DNA from: Microvirga calopogonii
GTDB lineage: Bacteria; Pseudomonadota; Alphaproteobacteria; Rhizobiales; Beijerinckiaceae
Direction: 5' to 3'
Assembly: GCF_003347665.1 (NCBI RefSeq)
Contig: NZ_QDGA01000011.1
Location: 1-64,000 of the forward strand
DNA length: 64,000 nucleotides
In this document: one piece after another, positions 35,192 through 44,009 of the stretch
Numbering within the stretch: the stretch's first letter is position 1
Layout: each line of letters opens with the position of its first letter
Notes under the pieces: model-generated
Databases searched by the model: none
What the model was told of the DNA's origin: nothing
What the model saw: only the letters and a program-made list of their open reading frames with translations
Program-made: the position numbers and the translations under genes

Positions 35192-35938
35192 ATGGCCATC
35201 TCCGTTACCGCCGCCCTCCTCATCATCGGCGATGAGATCCTCACGGGGCGCACCAAGGACAAGAATATCGGCTACATCGCCGAGTACCTGACCGGGATCG
35301 GCATCGATCTGCGCGAGGTGCGCGTGGTGCCGGACGTCGAGGAGGAGATCGTGGCGGCGGTCAACGCCCTGCGCGGCCGCTACACCTATCTCTTCACCAC
35401 CGGCGGCATCGGACCGACCCATGACGACATCACGGCCGACTGCATCGCCAAGGCGTTCAATGTCGGGATCGGGCACGATCCCCGGGCGGTCGCCATGCTG
35501 CAGGAGCGCTACCAGCCGCACGAGCTGAACGAGGCCCGCCTGCGCATGGCCCGGATCCCCGAAGGGGCCGATCTCATCGAGAACCCGATCTCCAAGGCGC
35601 CCGGGTTCCGGATCGGCAATGTGTTCGTGATGGCGGGCGTGCCGTCCATCATGCAGGCCATGCTCGACATCATCGCGCCGTCGCTCCAGACCGGCGCCCG
35701 CATGATCATCGAGACCATCGAAGCCGAGGGGCTGGCCGAGGGCATCTATGCCGAGGGCCTGGGCCGGATCGCCTCGTCGAACGCGGGTGTGTCCATCGGG
35801 TCCTATCCGTCGTTCTCGACGAGCGGCTTTCGCAACCAGATCGTCGTGCGCGGCAAGGACCCGGATGCGGTCGCAGGTGCCGCCGCCGCCGTGCGTGAGC
35901 TTCTCGGTCGCCTGAAAGGCGACCGGGCGCCCCTGTAA
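35192..35938 (+). CDS. MoaB/CinA-type molybdopterin-binding domain protein
   Basis: 248 residues. [20 protein letters not shown] at the start, [20 protein letters not shown], and [20 protein letters not shown] are the MoCF (molybdopterin-binding) motifs of CinA N-terminal domains. The C-terminal CinA deamidase domain is absent, so this is the stand-alone form common in alphaproteobacteria. Its biochemical role is unclear. Followed 41 bp later by gpt on the same strand. Confidence 0.88.
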   Translation: MAISVTAALLIIGDEILTGRTKDKNIGYIAEYLTGIGIDLREVRVVPDVEEEIVAAVNALRGRYTYLFTTGGIGPTHDDITADCIAKAFNVGIGHDPRAVAMLQERYQPHELNEARLRMARIPEGADLIENPISKAPGFRIGNVFVMAGVPSIMQAMLDIIAPSLQTGARMIIETIEAEGLAEGIYAEGLGRIASSNAGVSIGSYPSFSTSGFRNQIVVRGKDPDAVAGAAAAVRELLGRLKGDRAPL

Positions 35939-35979
35939 GAGTTAATTGTTTTACCCGACAGCCCTATACGAGCAGAACA

Positions 35980-36486
35980 ATGTCCCCGACCTCTCCAAAA
36001 GCCTTCCCCGTCTCCTGGGATCAGTTCCACCGCGATTGCCGGGCTCTCGCCTGGCGTCTGGCCTCCGCCGGTCCGTTCGAGGCGATCGTCTGCATCACCC
36101 GCGGCGGCCTCGTGCCGGCCGCCATCGTGGCGCGCGAGCTCGACCTGCGGCTCATCGAGAGCGTCTGCATCGCGAGCTATCACGACTACAAGAACCAGGG
36201 CGACCTTCAGGTGCTGAAGGACATCGCGCCTTCGATCAAGGCCGTGGGCGACGGGCAAGGTAAGGGCGTCCTCGTGATCGACGACCTCACCGATACCGGC
36301 AAGACCGCCAAGATCGTACGCGACATGCTCCCCAACGCACATTTCGCAGCAGTCTACGCGAAACCCGCCGGACGTCCCCTGATCGACACCTTCGTGACGG
36401 AAGTGAGCCAGGATACCTGGATCTACTTCCCCTGGGATATGGGCCTGGCCTATCAGGCTCCGATCCGCGAAGGCTCGGCTGGCTGA
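35980..36486 (+). CDS. gpt: Xanthine phosphoribosyltransferase
   Basis: 168 residues. Salvages xanthine and guanine with PRPP. The PRPP loop is [20 protein letters not shown] (about 90-110), preceded by [20 protein letters not shown] and the flexible-loop segment [24 protein letters not shown] closes the purine site. Ends 17 bp before the acyl-CoA synthetase-like gene. Confidence 0.92.
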   Translation: MSPTSPKAFPVSWDQFHRDCRALAWRLASAGPFEAIVCITRGGLVPAAIVARELDLRLIESVCIASYHDYKNQGDLQVLKDIAPSIKAVGDGQGKGVLVIDDLTDTGKTAKIVRDMLPNAHFAAVYAKPAGRPLIDTFVTEVSQDTWIYFPWDMGLAYQAPIREGSAG

Positions 36487-36503
36487 CGGATCGAGGGGCG
36501 CCC

Positions 36504-38060
36504 GTGACGGAGTTCGACATCGCGCGGACGCGCAAGAGCCTGTTCGGCGCCCTTCTCGATGCGAGGGACCGGTTCGGCCGGAACAAGGTCGCTCTCGAGG
36601 ACCTCGAGCGCCAGCCGATCACCTTCGGGCGCCTCGTCCTGGGCTCGCTCGTCCTCGGGCGCAAACTGGCAGGCCTGACGGGCGAGCGCGAGACGATCGG
36701 CGTGCTGCTCCCGAACGTCCAGGCCATCGCCGTCACCCTGTTCGGGCTCAACGCGTTCGGACGCGTTCCGGCCTTCCTGAACTTCACGGCCGGAATCAAG
36801 AACCTGAAGGCGGCCTGCGAGTTGGCCGGGATCGAGACCATCGTCACCTCCCGCCGCTTCGTCGAGCAGGGCAAGCTCGACGACATCGTGGCGACCTTGG
36901 GGGAGGGGCGGCGGGTCCTGTGGCTGGAGGATGTTCGTGCGCAGCTGACGAGCTTCGACAAGCTTCGTGGCCTCGTCGATTCCTGGATGGCGCGGCGCGT
37001 TCACGCCGGAGCCGCGGTGGCGCCCGACGATCCGGCCGTCGTGCTGTTCACGTCCGGCTCGGAGGGAGTGCCGAAAGGCGTGGCGCTTTCGAACGCCAAC
37101 CTTGTCGCCAACGCCTATCAGGTCAAGGCGCTCGCGGGCGACGTGCTGCGGCCGGACGACGTGTTCTTCAACCCCCTGCCGATCTTCCATTCCTTCGGCC
37201 TGACGGCAGGGCTGCTGACCGCGGTTCTCAACGGCATGAAGTCCGTGCTCTATCCGAGCCCGCTCCATTATCGCCAGATCCCGAAGCTCGTGGCCGGCAC
37301 CCGCGCCACGATCGTGCTGGCAACGGATACCTTTCTGCAGGGCTATGCCCGCGCGGCGGGCGAGAACGATCTGGCGAGCGTGCGTTACGTCATCGCCGGC
37401 GCCGAGCGGGTGAAGGACGAGACGCGCACGCTCTGGGCCAAGTACGGCACGGTGATCCTGGAGGGTTACGGTGCCACCGAATGCTCGCCCGTCATCGCCG
37501 TGAGCCTGCCGGATCGCAACAGACCCGGCTCTGTCGGGCCGATCCTGCCGGGGATCGAGTGGCGGCTTGACCCGGTCGAGGGCATCCACGAGGGTGGTCG
37601 CCTTCATGTGCGCGGCCCGAACGTGATGAAGGGCTACCTCGATCCGACGGCGCAGGGAGGCATCCGTCCACCCGTCGAGGGATGGCACGATACCGGCGAC
37701 ATCGTCACCGTCGAAGACGGGATCGTCACCATCCGGGGCCGGGCGAAGCGTTTCGCCAAGATCGGCGGCGAGATGATATCGCTGGCCGCCATCGAGGCGA
37801 CGGTTCAGAGCCTCTGGCCCGACAACAGCCATGTGGTCGTGGCCGTGCCGGATCCGCGCAAGGGCGAGCAGATCATCCTCATCACGGACAAGCCGGATGC
37901 GGACCGGGACGCGCTGCTGGCTCATGCCAAGGCGCAGGGCTTTCCCGAACTCTGGATGCCCCGCTCCATCCTCGTCTCCGGCATTCCGGTCCTGGGCTCG
38001 GGCAAGACCGACTACGCCGCCGCCGTCGAGTTGGCGCGTCGTCTGCAGCCGATGCTTTAG
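36504..38060 (+). CDS. AMP-binding enzyme (acyl-CoA/acyl-ACP synthetase-like)
   Basis: 518 residues. ANL-superfamily adenylate-forming enzyme. AVVLFTSGSEGVPKGVALSN is the P-loop, VILEGYGATECSPVIAVSLP motif A5, EGWHDTGDIVTVEDG motif A7, and RGRAKRFAKIGGEMISLAAI motif A8. The C-terminal catalytic Lys lies in VLGSGKTDY. It resembles the acyl-ACP synthetase half of Aas but lacks the acyltransferase half. Likely activates fatty acids for phospholipid or lipid remodelling. Probably co-transcribed with gpt. Confidence 0.85.
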   Translation: MTEFDIARTRKSLFGALLDARDRFGRNKVALEDLERQPITFGRLVLGSLVLGRKLAGLTGERETIGVLLPNVQAIAVTLFGLNAFGRVPAFLNFTAGIKNLKAACELAGIETIVTSRRFVEQGKLDDIVATLGEGRRVLWLEDVRAQLTSFDKLRGLVDSWMARRVHAGAAVAPDDPAVVLFTSGSEGVPKGVALSNANLVANAYQVKALAGDVLRPDDVFFNPLPIFHSFGLTAGLLTAVLNGMKSVLYPSPLHYRQIPKLVAGTRATIVLATDTFLQGYARAAGENDLASVRYVIAGAERVKDETRTLWAKYGTVILEGYGATECSPVIAVSLPDRNRPGSVGPILPGIEWRLDPVEGIHEGGRLHVRGPNVMKGYLDPTAQGGIRPPVEGWHDTGDIVTVEDGIVTIRGRAKRFAKIGGEMISLAAIEATVQSLWPDNSHVVVAVPDPRKGEQIILITDKPDADRDALLAHAKAQGFPELWMPRSILVSGIPVLGSGKTDYAAAVELARRLQPML

Positions 38061-38175
38061 ATCCCCAAGCTCTCTTCCGGAAAACCTCGAACCAGCGCGT
38101 AACCGGGTCCGCCTTTCCACGTTGTAATGCGTGAAATGTGCTCCCGTCGGATGCGTCTGTATGAAGGGTCCGGGT

Positions 38176-38466
38176 ATGAGACGAGTTGCTCTTGTTCTGG
38201 TTGCGTTGTGTTTTGCTTCGAGCACGTTCGCTCAGAATCGGCCCTTCACACCCAGTATGACCTGCGATCAGGCTCGCGGCCTCGTATTTTCGCGCGGCGC
38301 TGTTGTACTCGGCACGGGCACGTACACTTACGACCGTTACGTCCGCGACCGCAGTTTCTGCGAAAACAACGAGACCATCGATCCGCGCTACGTACCGGCG
38401 CGGGATACGCCGCAATGTTTCGTCGGTTACGTCTGCCGGGACGCGGATTATTTCTACGACGATTGA
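38176..38466 (+). CDS. Small secreted cysteine-containing protein
   Basis: 96 residues from the ATG at 38176, where a signal peptide begins (MRRVALVLVALCFASSTFAQ). The mature part has four or five cysteines (MTCDQARGLVFSRGAVVLGT, RDRSFCENNETIDPRYVPAR, PQCFVGYVCRDADYF) and many aromatic residues. Similar short periplasmic proteins are common in Hyphomicrobiales; function unknown. An earlier ATG at 38131 would bury the signal peptide. Confidence 0.7.
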   Translation: MRRVALVLVALCFASSTFAQNRPFTPSMTCDQARGLVFSRGAVVLGTGTYTYDRYVRDRSFCENNETIDPRYVPARDTPQCFVGYVCRDADYFYDD

Positions 38467-38772
38467 GGACCAAGCGACCTGCTGGTCGCGCGATGGAAAG
38501 CAATTTCGCTCTCTCCGGTCCGGTCGTTCCAATGACCGAGCCGGCGCTCTCAACGACCCAACGTAACTCTGCTCCGGGCGGCGTATCTCCTCTGTTGAAA
38601 TAATGACACGCTGGCCGAGATAATCCTGCACGCTGTCAAAATTTGCTTATCTTTTCAGCAGATTGCGTCTGTATGGGCGAACAGCGTGGCTGCACCCGTT
38701 GCACGAAGCCGACGCTTGATTATGGTCACGGTTGTATATGAGTCACGGACTCAGGAACTTTTGGAGACAACC
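38467..38772. other. Porin upstream region
   Basis: 306 bp without a gene. Holds the promoter given below and a short dyad AGTC-ACG-GACT (about 38742-38752) close to the porin start. Nothing else found. Confidence 0.5.
38595..38624 (+). promoter_or_regulatory. Candidate sigma-70 promoter of the porin gene
   Basis: TTGAAA (38595-38600) and GATAAT (38619-38624) at 18-bp spacing, both one or two mismatches from consensus. It would give a 5' leader of roughly 140 nt before the porin ATG. Confidence 0.5.
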
Positions 38773-40029
38773 ATGAAGCTCGCTAAGAGCCTCTTCCTCG
38801 GATCGGTCGCGGGTCTCGCGGCTATCGCAGGGGCACAAGCTGCGGACCTTCCTGCGAAGAAGGCCGCTGCCGTCGAATACGTACGCGTCTGCTCCACCTA
38901 CGGCGCAGGCTTCTTCTACATCCCCGGCACCGAAACCTGCCTCCGCATCGGCGGCCGTGTTCGCGCCGAATTCCTCTACGTTGAGCCGAACGATCGCGCT
39001 CAGGACGCCATCGGCTTCCGTGCTCGTGGCCGCATCCAGCTCGATGCCCGTACCGCCACCGCCTACGGTCTGCTCCGCACCTTCGTGCGTTTCGAGATGA
39101 CCCGCGATACCGGCTCGTACGGCTTCAGCTCGACCTCGCCCAACGTCGACCAGGCCTTCATTCAGTTCGGCGGCCTCACCGCCGGTCGCACGATCTCGTT
39201 CTTCATGAACAGCGACCTGCCGAACGAGAACTGGGGCACGCTGCGCTTCTACGACGCTCCGACGGTGAACGCCTTCGCCTACACCTTCTCGTTCGGTAAC
39301 GGCTTCTCGGCCACGCTGGCGATCGAAGAAGGCAGCTTCACCGGCACCACCTTCGCGAACACCTCGGTGTTCACCGAAGCCGGTCAGACGATGCCCGACA
39401 TCGTCGGTAACCTGAAGTATGCCGGCACCTGGGGCTCGGCCCAGCTCGGCGGCGCCCTGCACCAGCTGCGCAGCGATAACGTGATCACCTCTCTCGGTGG
39501 CTTCAACGATTATCCGGATACGAAGCTCGGCTGGGCCGTCACGGCTCAGGGCTACGTCAACCTGCCCGCTCTGGCCGAAGGCGACGCCCTCTGGCTTGCC
39601 GCAACCTATGCGGACGGCGCTCTCGGTTACCTGGGCTTCGACCCGAACGTCACGGCCGGCGCAACCACCCGCGACGTGGTCGACGGCTATATCGGCACCA
39701 ACGGCGATATCAACACCGGCCGCGGCTGGTCGATCGCCGGTGGTCTGAACCACTACTGGACCCCGACCGTCCGCCAGAGCGTGTTCGGCTCGTATGCCCG
39801 CGTCGAGTACAGCAACAACGGCGTTGCGGCCTTCGCGCCTGCCTTTGTCAGCGCATCGCTGTTCGACTTCAGCGAGTGGCGCGTCGGCACGAACCTGATC
39901 TGGTCTCCGGTTTCAGGTCTCGATATCGGTGTTGAGGTTCTCTATTCCAACCTCGATCCGCGTGGCCCGAACGGCGGCCAAGACAGCGACTCCTGGGAAG
40001 GACGCCTGCGCGTTCAGCGCGACTTCTAA
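38773..40029 (+). CDS. Alphaproteobacterial porin (Porin_2 family)
   Basis: 418 residues. Outer-membrane 16-strand channel. Signal peptide MKLAKSLFLGSVAGLAAIAG (cleavage after AQA), then ADLPAKKAAAVEYVRVCSTY, GAGFFYIPGTETCLRIGGRV, the conserved N-terminal Cys pair and FIPGT-like loop of Brucella Omp2-type porins. The body is rich in aromatic beta-strands and ends in the outer-membrane signature RLRVQRDF with terminal Phe. An in-frame ATG upstream (38686) would disrupt the signal peptide. High expression is likely. Confidence 0.93.
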   Translation: MKLAKSLFLGSVAGLAAIAGAQAADLPAKKAAAVEYVRVCSTYGAGFFYIPGTETCLRIGGRVRAEFLYVEPNDRAQDAIGFRARGRIQLDARTATAYGLLRTFVRFEMTRDTGSYGFSSTSPNVDQAFIQFGGLTAGRTISFFMNSDLPNENWGTLRFYDAPTVNAFAYTFSFGNGFSATLAIEEGSFTGTTFANTSVFTEAGQTMPDIVGNLKYAGTWGSAQLGGALHQLRSDNVITSLGGFNDYPDTKLGWAVTAQGYVNLPALAEGDALWLAATYADGALGYLGFDPNVTAGATTRDVVDGYIGTNGDINTGRGWSIAGGLNHYWTPTVRQSVFGSYARVEYSNNGVAAFAPAFVSASLFDFSEWRVGTNLIWSPVSGLDIGVEVLYSNLDPRGPNGGQDSDSWEGRLRVQRDF

Positions 40030-40052
40030 TCGGCTCCTCCCGATCGGATCGG

Positions 40053-40085
40053 AAAACCCCGGTGGCAACACCGGGGTTTTCTTTT
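40053..40085 (+). terminator. Rho-independent terminator of the porin gene
   Basis: Stem AAAACCCCGG / CCGGGGTTTT with an 8-nt loop and a following T-run, 24 bp after the porin stop. Confidence 0.9.
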
Positions 40086-40319
40086 GAATGCGGCGCACCG
40101 GGCGCGAAATGCGAACCCGCTTTCCGCCTCGACACACCAAAGCTATGGACGTGAGATCGGCTTTACATCCGGGGCTTCAATCCATTGTTCCGTCGCACCC
40201 GTCGATTCCGAATCGGCGCCTGCTTTTGCGCCCGATGCTCGATGCGGCGCGTTGCCGTATCGGAAGTGCTGCCTATAAGGTCGCGTGTGACAGGCGAGAA
40301 CAAACGATCGGGGTTAGCG

Positions 40320-40580
40320 ATGTCGAAAGCCTTCAGAAACCTGGCTTCTGTTGCGATGCTTGCAGTCGGCGTGTCCGGATGCGTGGGTGCCGCCGGTGTT
40401 TCGACCTGGGAATATCAATCCGGGCCGGGCTATGAAACGGGCCGCGTCTATGACGGCCGCGTCCAGGCGGACACGAGCCGGGGGCTCACCCATGAGGCAT
40501 GCTCGACCGTGTCGAGGCGGCAGATCGGCCCGGCCGGAAACGTGGCCGGCCAGGATGTGACCGACTGTGTTTCCGAATAA
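40320..40580 (+). CDS. Small lipoprotein
   Basis: 86 residues from the ATG at 40320. MSKAFRNLASVAMLAVGVSG ends in a lipobox-like VSGC, giving an acylated Cys at 21. The mature part (STWEYQSGPGYETGRVYDGR, then LTHEACSTVSRRQIGPAGN) has two more cysteines. Function unknown. In-frame codons upstream to 40185 lack any leader-like character. Confidence 0.6.
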   Translation: MSKAFRNLASVAMLAVGVSGCVGAAGVSTWEYQSGPGYETGRVYDGRVQADTSRGLTHEACSTVSRRQIGPAGNVAGQDVTDCVSE

Positions 40581-40662
40581 TCCGATGTGCCTTGAACGAC
40601 GGAACGAAGGCTCACCTTGACCGTTGCCATGGGGTCAATTCCATTGTCAGGAGAGCATCATC

Positions 40663-40737
40663 ATGAACAACATCATCTGGCTCATCGGAGCGATCGTGGT
40701 CGTTCTCGCCATCTTGTCGTTCCTCGGACTGCGATAG
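40663..40737 (+). CDS. 24-residue hydrophobic membrane peptide
   Basis: ATG to TAG encodes MNNIIWLIGAIVVVLAILSF LGLR: a single membrane helix with Asn-Asn at the front and Arg at the end. A good AGGAG ribosome-binding site lies 9-14 bp upstream. Near-identical peptides of this length are, from memory, widespread in Rhizobiales genomes. The stop codon touches a palindromic repeat. Confidence 0.6.
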   Translation: MNNIIWLIGAIVVVLAILSFLGLR

Positions 40738-40781
40738 GGCATCGGACCCAAAAGCACTTTGGCTTTTGGGGCTATCCGATG
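40738..40781. repeat. Palindromic intergenic repeat, family A
   Basis: GGCATCGGACCCAAAAGC on the left, GCTTTTGGGGCTATCCGATG on the right. It begins at the stop codon of the 24-residue peptide. Confidence 0.72.
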
Positions 40782-40941
40782 GTCATTTTCGGCCCGCGCA
40801 TCGCCTGACACGGATCTTCCGTCCCGCACGATGCACAGGCTCGTATCCATGAATCTGCAAGGCTGCTTCTTCGTCGAAGCGCCTTGCGGCTCTTGATGTT
40901 GCTCGTGCCGGCTTTGTTGCCCTGAATCTCGGCGGAGCGAG

Positions 40942-41091
40942 CTATTCCATCAGAAACATGACGACCGACACGACATTCAGGGCGGCCAATGCGCCGAGCA
41001 ATGTCGGTACCAATGGAATGCCAAGCCGCCGGGGCGCTCGATCACCAGTAATTCCAGTCCGGGATGTGAGATGAGAGCCGTCGAAGGTCAT
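40942..41091 (-). CDS. 49-residue single-pass membrane protein
   Basis: ATG at 41091 to TAG at 40942 encodes MTFDGSHLTSRTGITGDRAP, RRLGIPLVPTLLGALAALNV and VSVVMFLME: a polar N-terminus with RR before one membrane helix. GAGGATGAGCC gives a ribosome-binding site. Layout (polar head, one helix with an internal NV) resembles the 45-residue protein at 46791-46928. Function unknown. Confidence 0.5.
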   Translation of the reverse strand: MTFDGSHLTSRTGITGDRAPRRLGIPLVPTLLGALAALNVVSVVMFLME

Positions 41092-41263
41092 GGCTCATCC
41101 TCTTCGTAATATGACCTAACGTAAATTGCACGTCACCTTGCACCTGAAGGGCGCTGGGCGAGGTGTGCTGCCGCACACGATGCTCCGCTCCTTGAAGAAC
41201 CCAGTGTTCAAGCGAGAAACCGGATCCTCTTTTCGCGTGAAACGATACGTTAAGCCAAAAGCT

Positions 41264-41305
41264 TAAAGCATCGGACGTGAGTTCGACTTCACATCCGATG
41301 CTTTA
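41264..41305. repeat. Palindromic intergenic repeat, family A (short form)
   Basis: TAAAGCATCGGACGTGA mirrored by TCACATCCGATGCTTTA with GTTCGACT between: an almost perfect 17-bp stem. Its right arm supplies the stop codon of the minus-strand coiled-coil gene. Confidence 0.8.
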
Positions 41306-41542
41306 ATGCCGCGTGGCGGTTTTCTGAATTTGGAGAAGCTGGCCTTCGACGGCGCGCATCCGGGTCATCAAGCGATCGAGTTCCGAGAGAAGATGCTTCT
41401 CGTCCTCCTTCGCCTTCTCGACGAGATCGGGGGAGGAGCCGTGACGGATGCGTTGTATGGCATCCGCAAGCTGCCGATCCAGAAGCCGCATGTGTTGCTC
41501 CAGATCCAAGAACTCTTGATGAAGCTTGGTCTCCTTGAGCAC
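41303..41542 (-). CDS. Small coiled-coil protein
   Basis: 79 residues, soluble and nearly all helical with heptad-like leucines (LHQEFLDLEQHMRLLDRQLA, DEKHLLSELDRLMTRMRAVE). Charged throughout, no cysteines. Looks like a short two-helix coiled coil. Its stop lies in a palindromic repeat. No homologue recognised; function unknown. Confidence 0.6.
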   Translation of the reverse strand: MLKETKLHQEFLDLEQHMRLLDRQLADAIQRIRHGSSPDLVEKAKEDEKHLLSELDRLMTRMRAVEGQLLQIQKTATRH

Positions 41543-41923
41543 AGTCGGGATCTCACCTGCGGACGGTCGGTTCTCAGCTTAAGCTACAGCCTGGGGGCAG
41601 GTTCCTCCAAGGCAAAAACGTCCCCGTGGCAAATTTCTTGACGGCCAAGCTGAAACGGAGCGTGAAGTTCACCGTTCTGTGATCAGGGCAGCACCCGGTG
41701 GTCGTACCACCGGGGAATTGAGTTTTTGTATTCGGCCCCTCGAACACTGTGCTTTGAAGCGCGGCAAGCGGGACAGCTGCTTGCACCGCGTTCTGTTGCG
41801 TCACGCCGACCACCCGCTTTGCGTTTCCGGGCCGGTCTTTCCAACGATCACCGAGCCTTGCGCGTCTTTGTACCCGCAGAGGGCTCCAAGAACAGCCGCC
41901 GAGCAACAAGAGGAGATCGCCGG
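41543..41923. other. Gene-free stretch before the CheY-like gene
   Basis: 381 bp. The CCGGTGGTCGTACCACCGG dyad (about 41696-41714) is a perfect 9-bp hairpin and could end transcripts or form a leader. No other structure or convincing ORF was seen; in-frame codons upstream of the response regulator look non-coding. Confidence 0.45.
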
Positions 41924-42319
41924 ATGGGACAGAGGATTGAGCCTAATCGTGTTGCCTTGATCGTCGAAGATGACTTCGAGGTGAGAGGCTTGGCGGCAGC
42001 CCTCCTGGAGGAGACCGACCTCAAGGTTGTCGAAGCGTCCAGCGCGGAAGAAGCCCTGGATTACCTGCGGCAGCATTCCGACGAAGTGGCCTTCCTGTTC
42101 GCCGATGTTCGCCTGCCGTGCCTGATGGATGGTCTGGACTTGGTTCGGACCGTGCGCCTGAAATGGCCGTGGGTGCGAACTCTGTTGACCTCCGGGCGGC
42201 CTCTCGATCAGCGCGAAGTCGATGTGCCGCGGGATGTCCGGTTCATGCAGAAGCCCTGGAAAGCCCTGGACGTCCTGATGGAGGCCGAGAAGGCTGCGGA
42301 CGCTTCCCGGCGGAACTGA
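41924..42319 (+). CDS. Single-domain response regulator (CheY-like)
   Basis: 131 residues, only a receiver domain. Acidic pocket VEDD (14-17), phosphoacceptor Asp61 in FLFADVRLP, Ser/Thr switch in LLTSGRP (89-90) and conserved Lys in MQKPW (K110): all active-site residues are intact. A GAGGAG ribosome-binding site precedes the ATG. No histidine kinase is adjacent, so it is an orphan regulator likely acting through protein contacts, possibly in the stress phosphorelay. Confidence 0.85.
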   Translation: MGQRIEPNRVALIVEDDFEVRGLAAALLEETDLKVVEASSAEEALDYLRQHSDEVAFLFADVRLPCLMDGLDLVRTVRLKWPWVRTLLTSGRPLDQREVDVPRDVRFMQKPWKALDVLMEAEKAADASRRN

Positions 42320-42418
42320 CGCCACAGCGAGGGGCGTGTTCAGGCTTCAATCCCACGGTGCGCGTGGAACCTTGGCGCTTGCCAGGAATTTGCGTCAGCA
42401 GTTCGAAAGGAATGACTG

Positions 42419-42778
42419 ATGCCGCACACGTCCATCGCCACAGGCAGCTTCCCGTCCCGCAAGGAGGCCAACCAGGCCGTTCAGCGCCTGGTGTCCGGCG
42501 GGTTCGCCCGCAACAGCATCTCCGTCCACGAGCGTGAGGATGACGATGGGTACGACCTGGAAATTCATACGCGCCGCGCGAATCTCAGGCGCGCCGAACG
42601 CCTGATCCACGACTCCGCACCTCTCTACGTCGTGCGGGAGAAGGCATCCGATGTCGTTCAAAGCGCTCGGTCGTACCCGCTGGTGCTGCTGGGAGCCGGG
42701 ATCCTGACTGGATTTCTGATCTACAATCTCATCCCGCGCCAAGCAGAATCCGGCCGTCGCGATCGCCGCAGAGCCTGA
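42419..42778 (+). CDS. Small protein with C-terminal membrane helix
   Basis: 119 residues. The N-terminal soluble part (TSIATGSFPSRKEANQAVQR, LVSGGFARNSISVHEREDDD) looks like a ferredoxin-like fold similar to the general-stress YflT/17M domain. One membrane helix follows near residues 85-107 (SYPLVLLGAGILTGFLIYNL) and a basic tail. Function unknown; the position within a stress-type gene group is suggestive only. Confidence 0.65.
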   Translation: MPHTSIATGSFPSRKEANQAVQRLVSGGFARNSISVHEREDDDGYDLEIHTRRANLRRAERLIHDSAPLYVVREKASDVVQSARSYPLVLLGAGILTGFLIYNLIPRQAESGRRDRRRA

Positions 42779-42826
42779 TTCCATGTCGCCGGCCTATCGG
42801 GACTTCCGAAGGGGAAGTCTGGTGGT

Positions 42827-43054
42827 CTAAAGACCTTCGTCTTCTTCTTCAGGGTAATGAGTCTGCTCCAGGCGCTCCAGCAGTTGCTGGATGCGATCGG
42901 GGGCAGGCTCCTTCAGGACATTCTGATAGTTCTGCCGCAATTGCCGTCCCAGGTCCTTCAGGAGCTCCGACTGGCCGGTCGGGGTCAGATTGCTGGAGCC
43001 GATGCTCCATTCTCCCTGGGGCCCTGCGGCATGAGGATGGTGCCGCTTTGGCAT
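42827..43054 (-). CDS. NepR family anti-sigma factor
   Basis: 75 residues. The segment SELLKDLGRQLRQNYQNVLK then EPAPDRIQQLLERLEQ matches the NepR core (L-G-x-x-L-R-x-x-Y-x-x-V-x-x-E-x-x-P-D-R-x-x-x-L-L), two helices that sequester the ECF sigma factor EcfG until phosphorylated PhyR titrates NepR. The disordered N-terminus is typical. No phyR or ecfG lies in the window, so this is an extra NepR paralogue or one with distant partners. Assignment is by motif recall. Confidence 0.75.
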   Translation of the reverse strand: MPKRHHPHAAGPQGEWSIGSSNLTPTGQSELLKDLGRQLRQNYQNVLKEPAPDRIQQLLERLEQTHYPEEEDEGL

Positions 43055-43307
43055 TCATGCCCTCCATCTGTTGTTCGTCCTTGAGCTTGAGAACGGGCGA
43101 GGTTGGATTGGGTTTCGGATAAGTTGATGGAAAAGAATAGTTTTTTGCCGAATGTGAGGCACTGGCCCGCAATTGGGACAAGCTTCCTTGTCCCGATAGA
43201 GTTTTCCGAGCATCTAGTACGAAAGAATGCGGCGACCCCCGGTCGCATTGGATTCAAGTGAACACTGCGCCAAAGCTCGACCTTAACGACAAAGGCGGGC
43301 TGGGTTC

Positions 43308-43475
43308 ATGCGTGAAGTTCTCATGGTTTATTTGTGCGGTGTGATCCTGCTGCTGGCAGTCTCGACCACCATCGACCGCGACGAAGGGATTGGTCTCGAT
43401 CATATCCTGATCGCCGGTTTCGGCTGGCCGATCCTGACGCCGATTCTGGCCCTGCGGGCTTGGACCAGCCGCTGA
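43308..43475 (+). CDS. 55-residue two-helix membrane protein
   Basis: ATG to TGA encodes MREVLMVYLCGVILLLAVST, then TIDRDEGIGLDHILIAGFGW and PILTPILALRAWTSR. Two hydrophobic segments (5-20 and 34-49) are separated by an acidic loop (DRDEGIGLDH). Function unknown; ends 95 bp before the next secreted protein gene. Confidence 0.5.
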   Translation: MREVLMVYLCGVILLLAVSTTIDRDEGIGLDHILIAGFGWPILTPILALRAWTSR

Positions 43476-43570
43476 AGGTGCCGCCTATCGGAAGCGGTTC
43501 TGGCCCACAGGCACATTCCCTTGCGTCATCGATGTTGCTAATCTGAGCCGCAACTTTCTCGAATGAACCT

Positions 43571-43966
43571 ATGTCCAGAGCGATCCTGTCCACCGCGATC
43601 CTTTTGTCGTCACTCGGCGCGGTCCACGCCCAGACGAGCTGTTATCCGCGCATCGGGGCCTATAGCGGGCAGTATGAGGGGCAATGCCCCGGTTCCGGTC
43701 TCAAATGGATGGCCATCGAGAATACGATCGGGGCTTTCGGGCGAAACTGCAACGACGAGCCGTGGACCTATAACCGCACGGAAAAGACGTTTTACAACCC
43801 CAAGGCCAACGAAAAGTTTGCCATGCAGGATTGTTATGCGGCCAACCGTGATCAACCTGCGAGCACCCTGAGGACGAGCATCGGCAGCGATGTGGTGCGC
43901 CGCTTCCATGAGAGCAAAATCCAGCGTCCCGGAACTGCTGAAGTCCAATCGGCGGCCCAGCGCTAA
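43571..43966 (+). CDS. Secreted hypothetical protein
   Basis: 131 residues. Signal peptide MSRAILSTAILLSSLGAVHA, then QTSCYPRIGAYSGQYEGQCP, LKWMAIENTIGAFGRNCNDE and YNPKANEKFAMQDCYAANRD. The four mature cysteines suggest two disulfides and periplasmic location. No homologue recognised. Convergent with the RTX-like gene. Confidence 0.65.
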   Translation: MSRAILSTAILLSSLGAVHAQTSCYPRIGAYSGQYEGQCPGSGLKWMAIENTIGAFGRNCNDEPWTYNRTEKTFYNPKANEKFAMQDCYAANRDQPASTLRTSIGSDVVRRFHESKIQRPGTAEVQSAAQR

Positions 43967-44009
43967 GGACGACGGTCCTCTCTGACGGATGTCACAGATC
44001 CCGAAGGAC

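Noticed and set aside
42361-42400. GGAAC...CGT resembling an EcfG-dependent stress promoter ahead of the 119-residue protein
   Set aside because: The spacing between the two boxes is more than 20 bp, outside the 16-18 bp expected.
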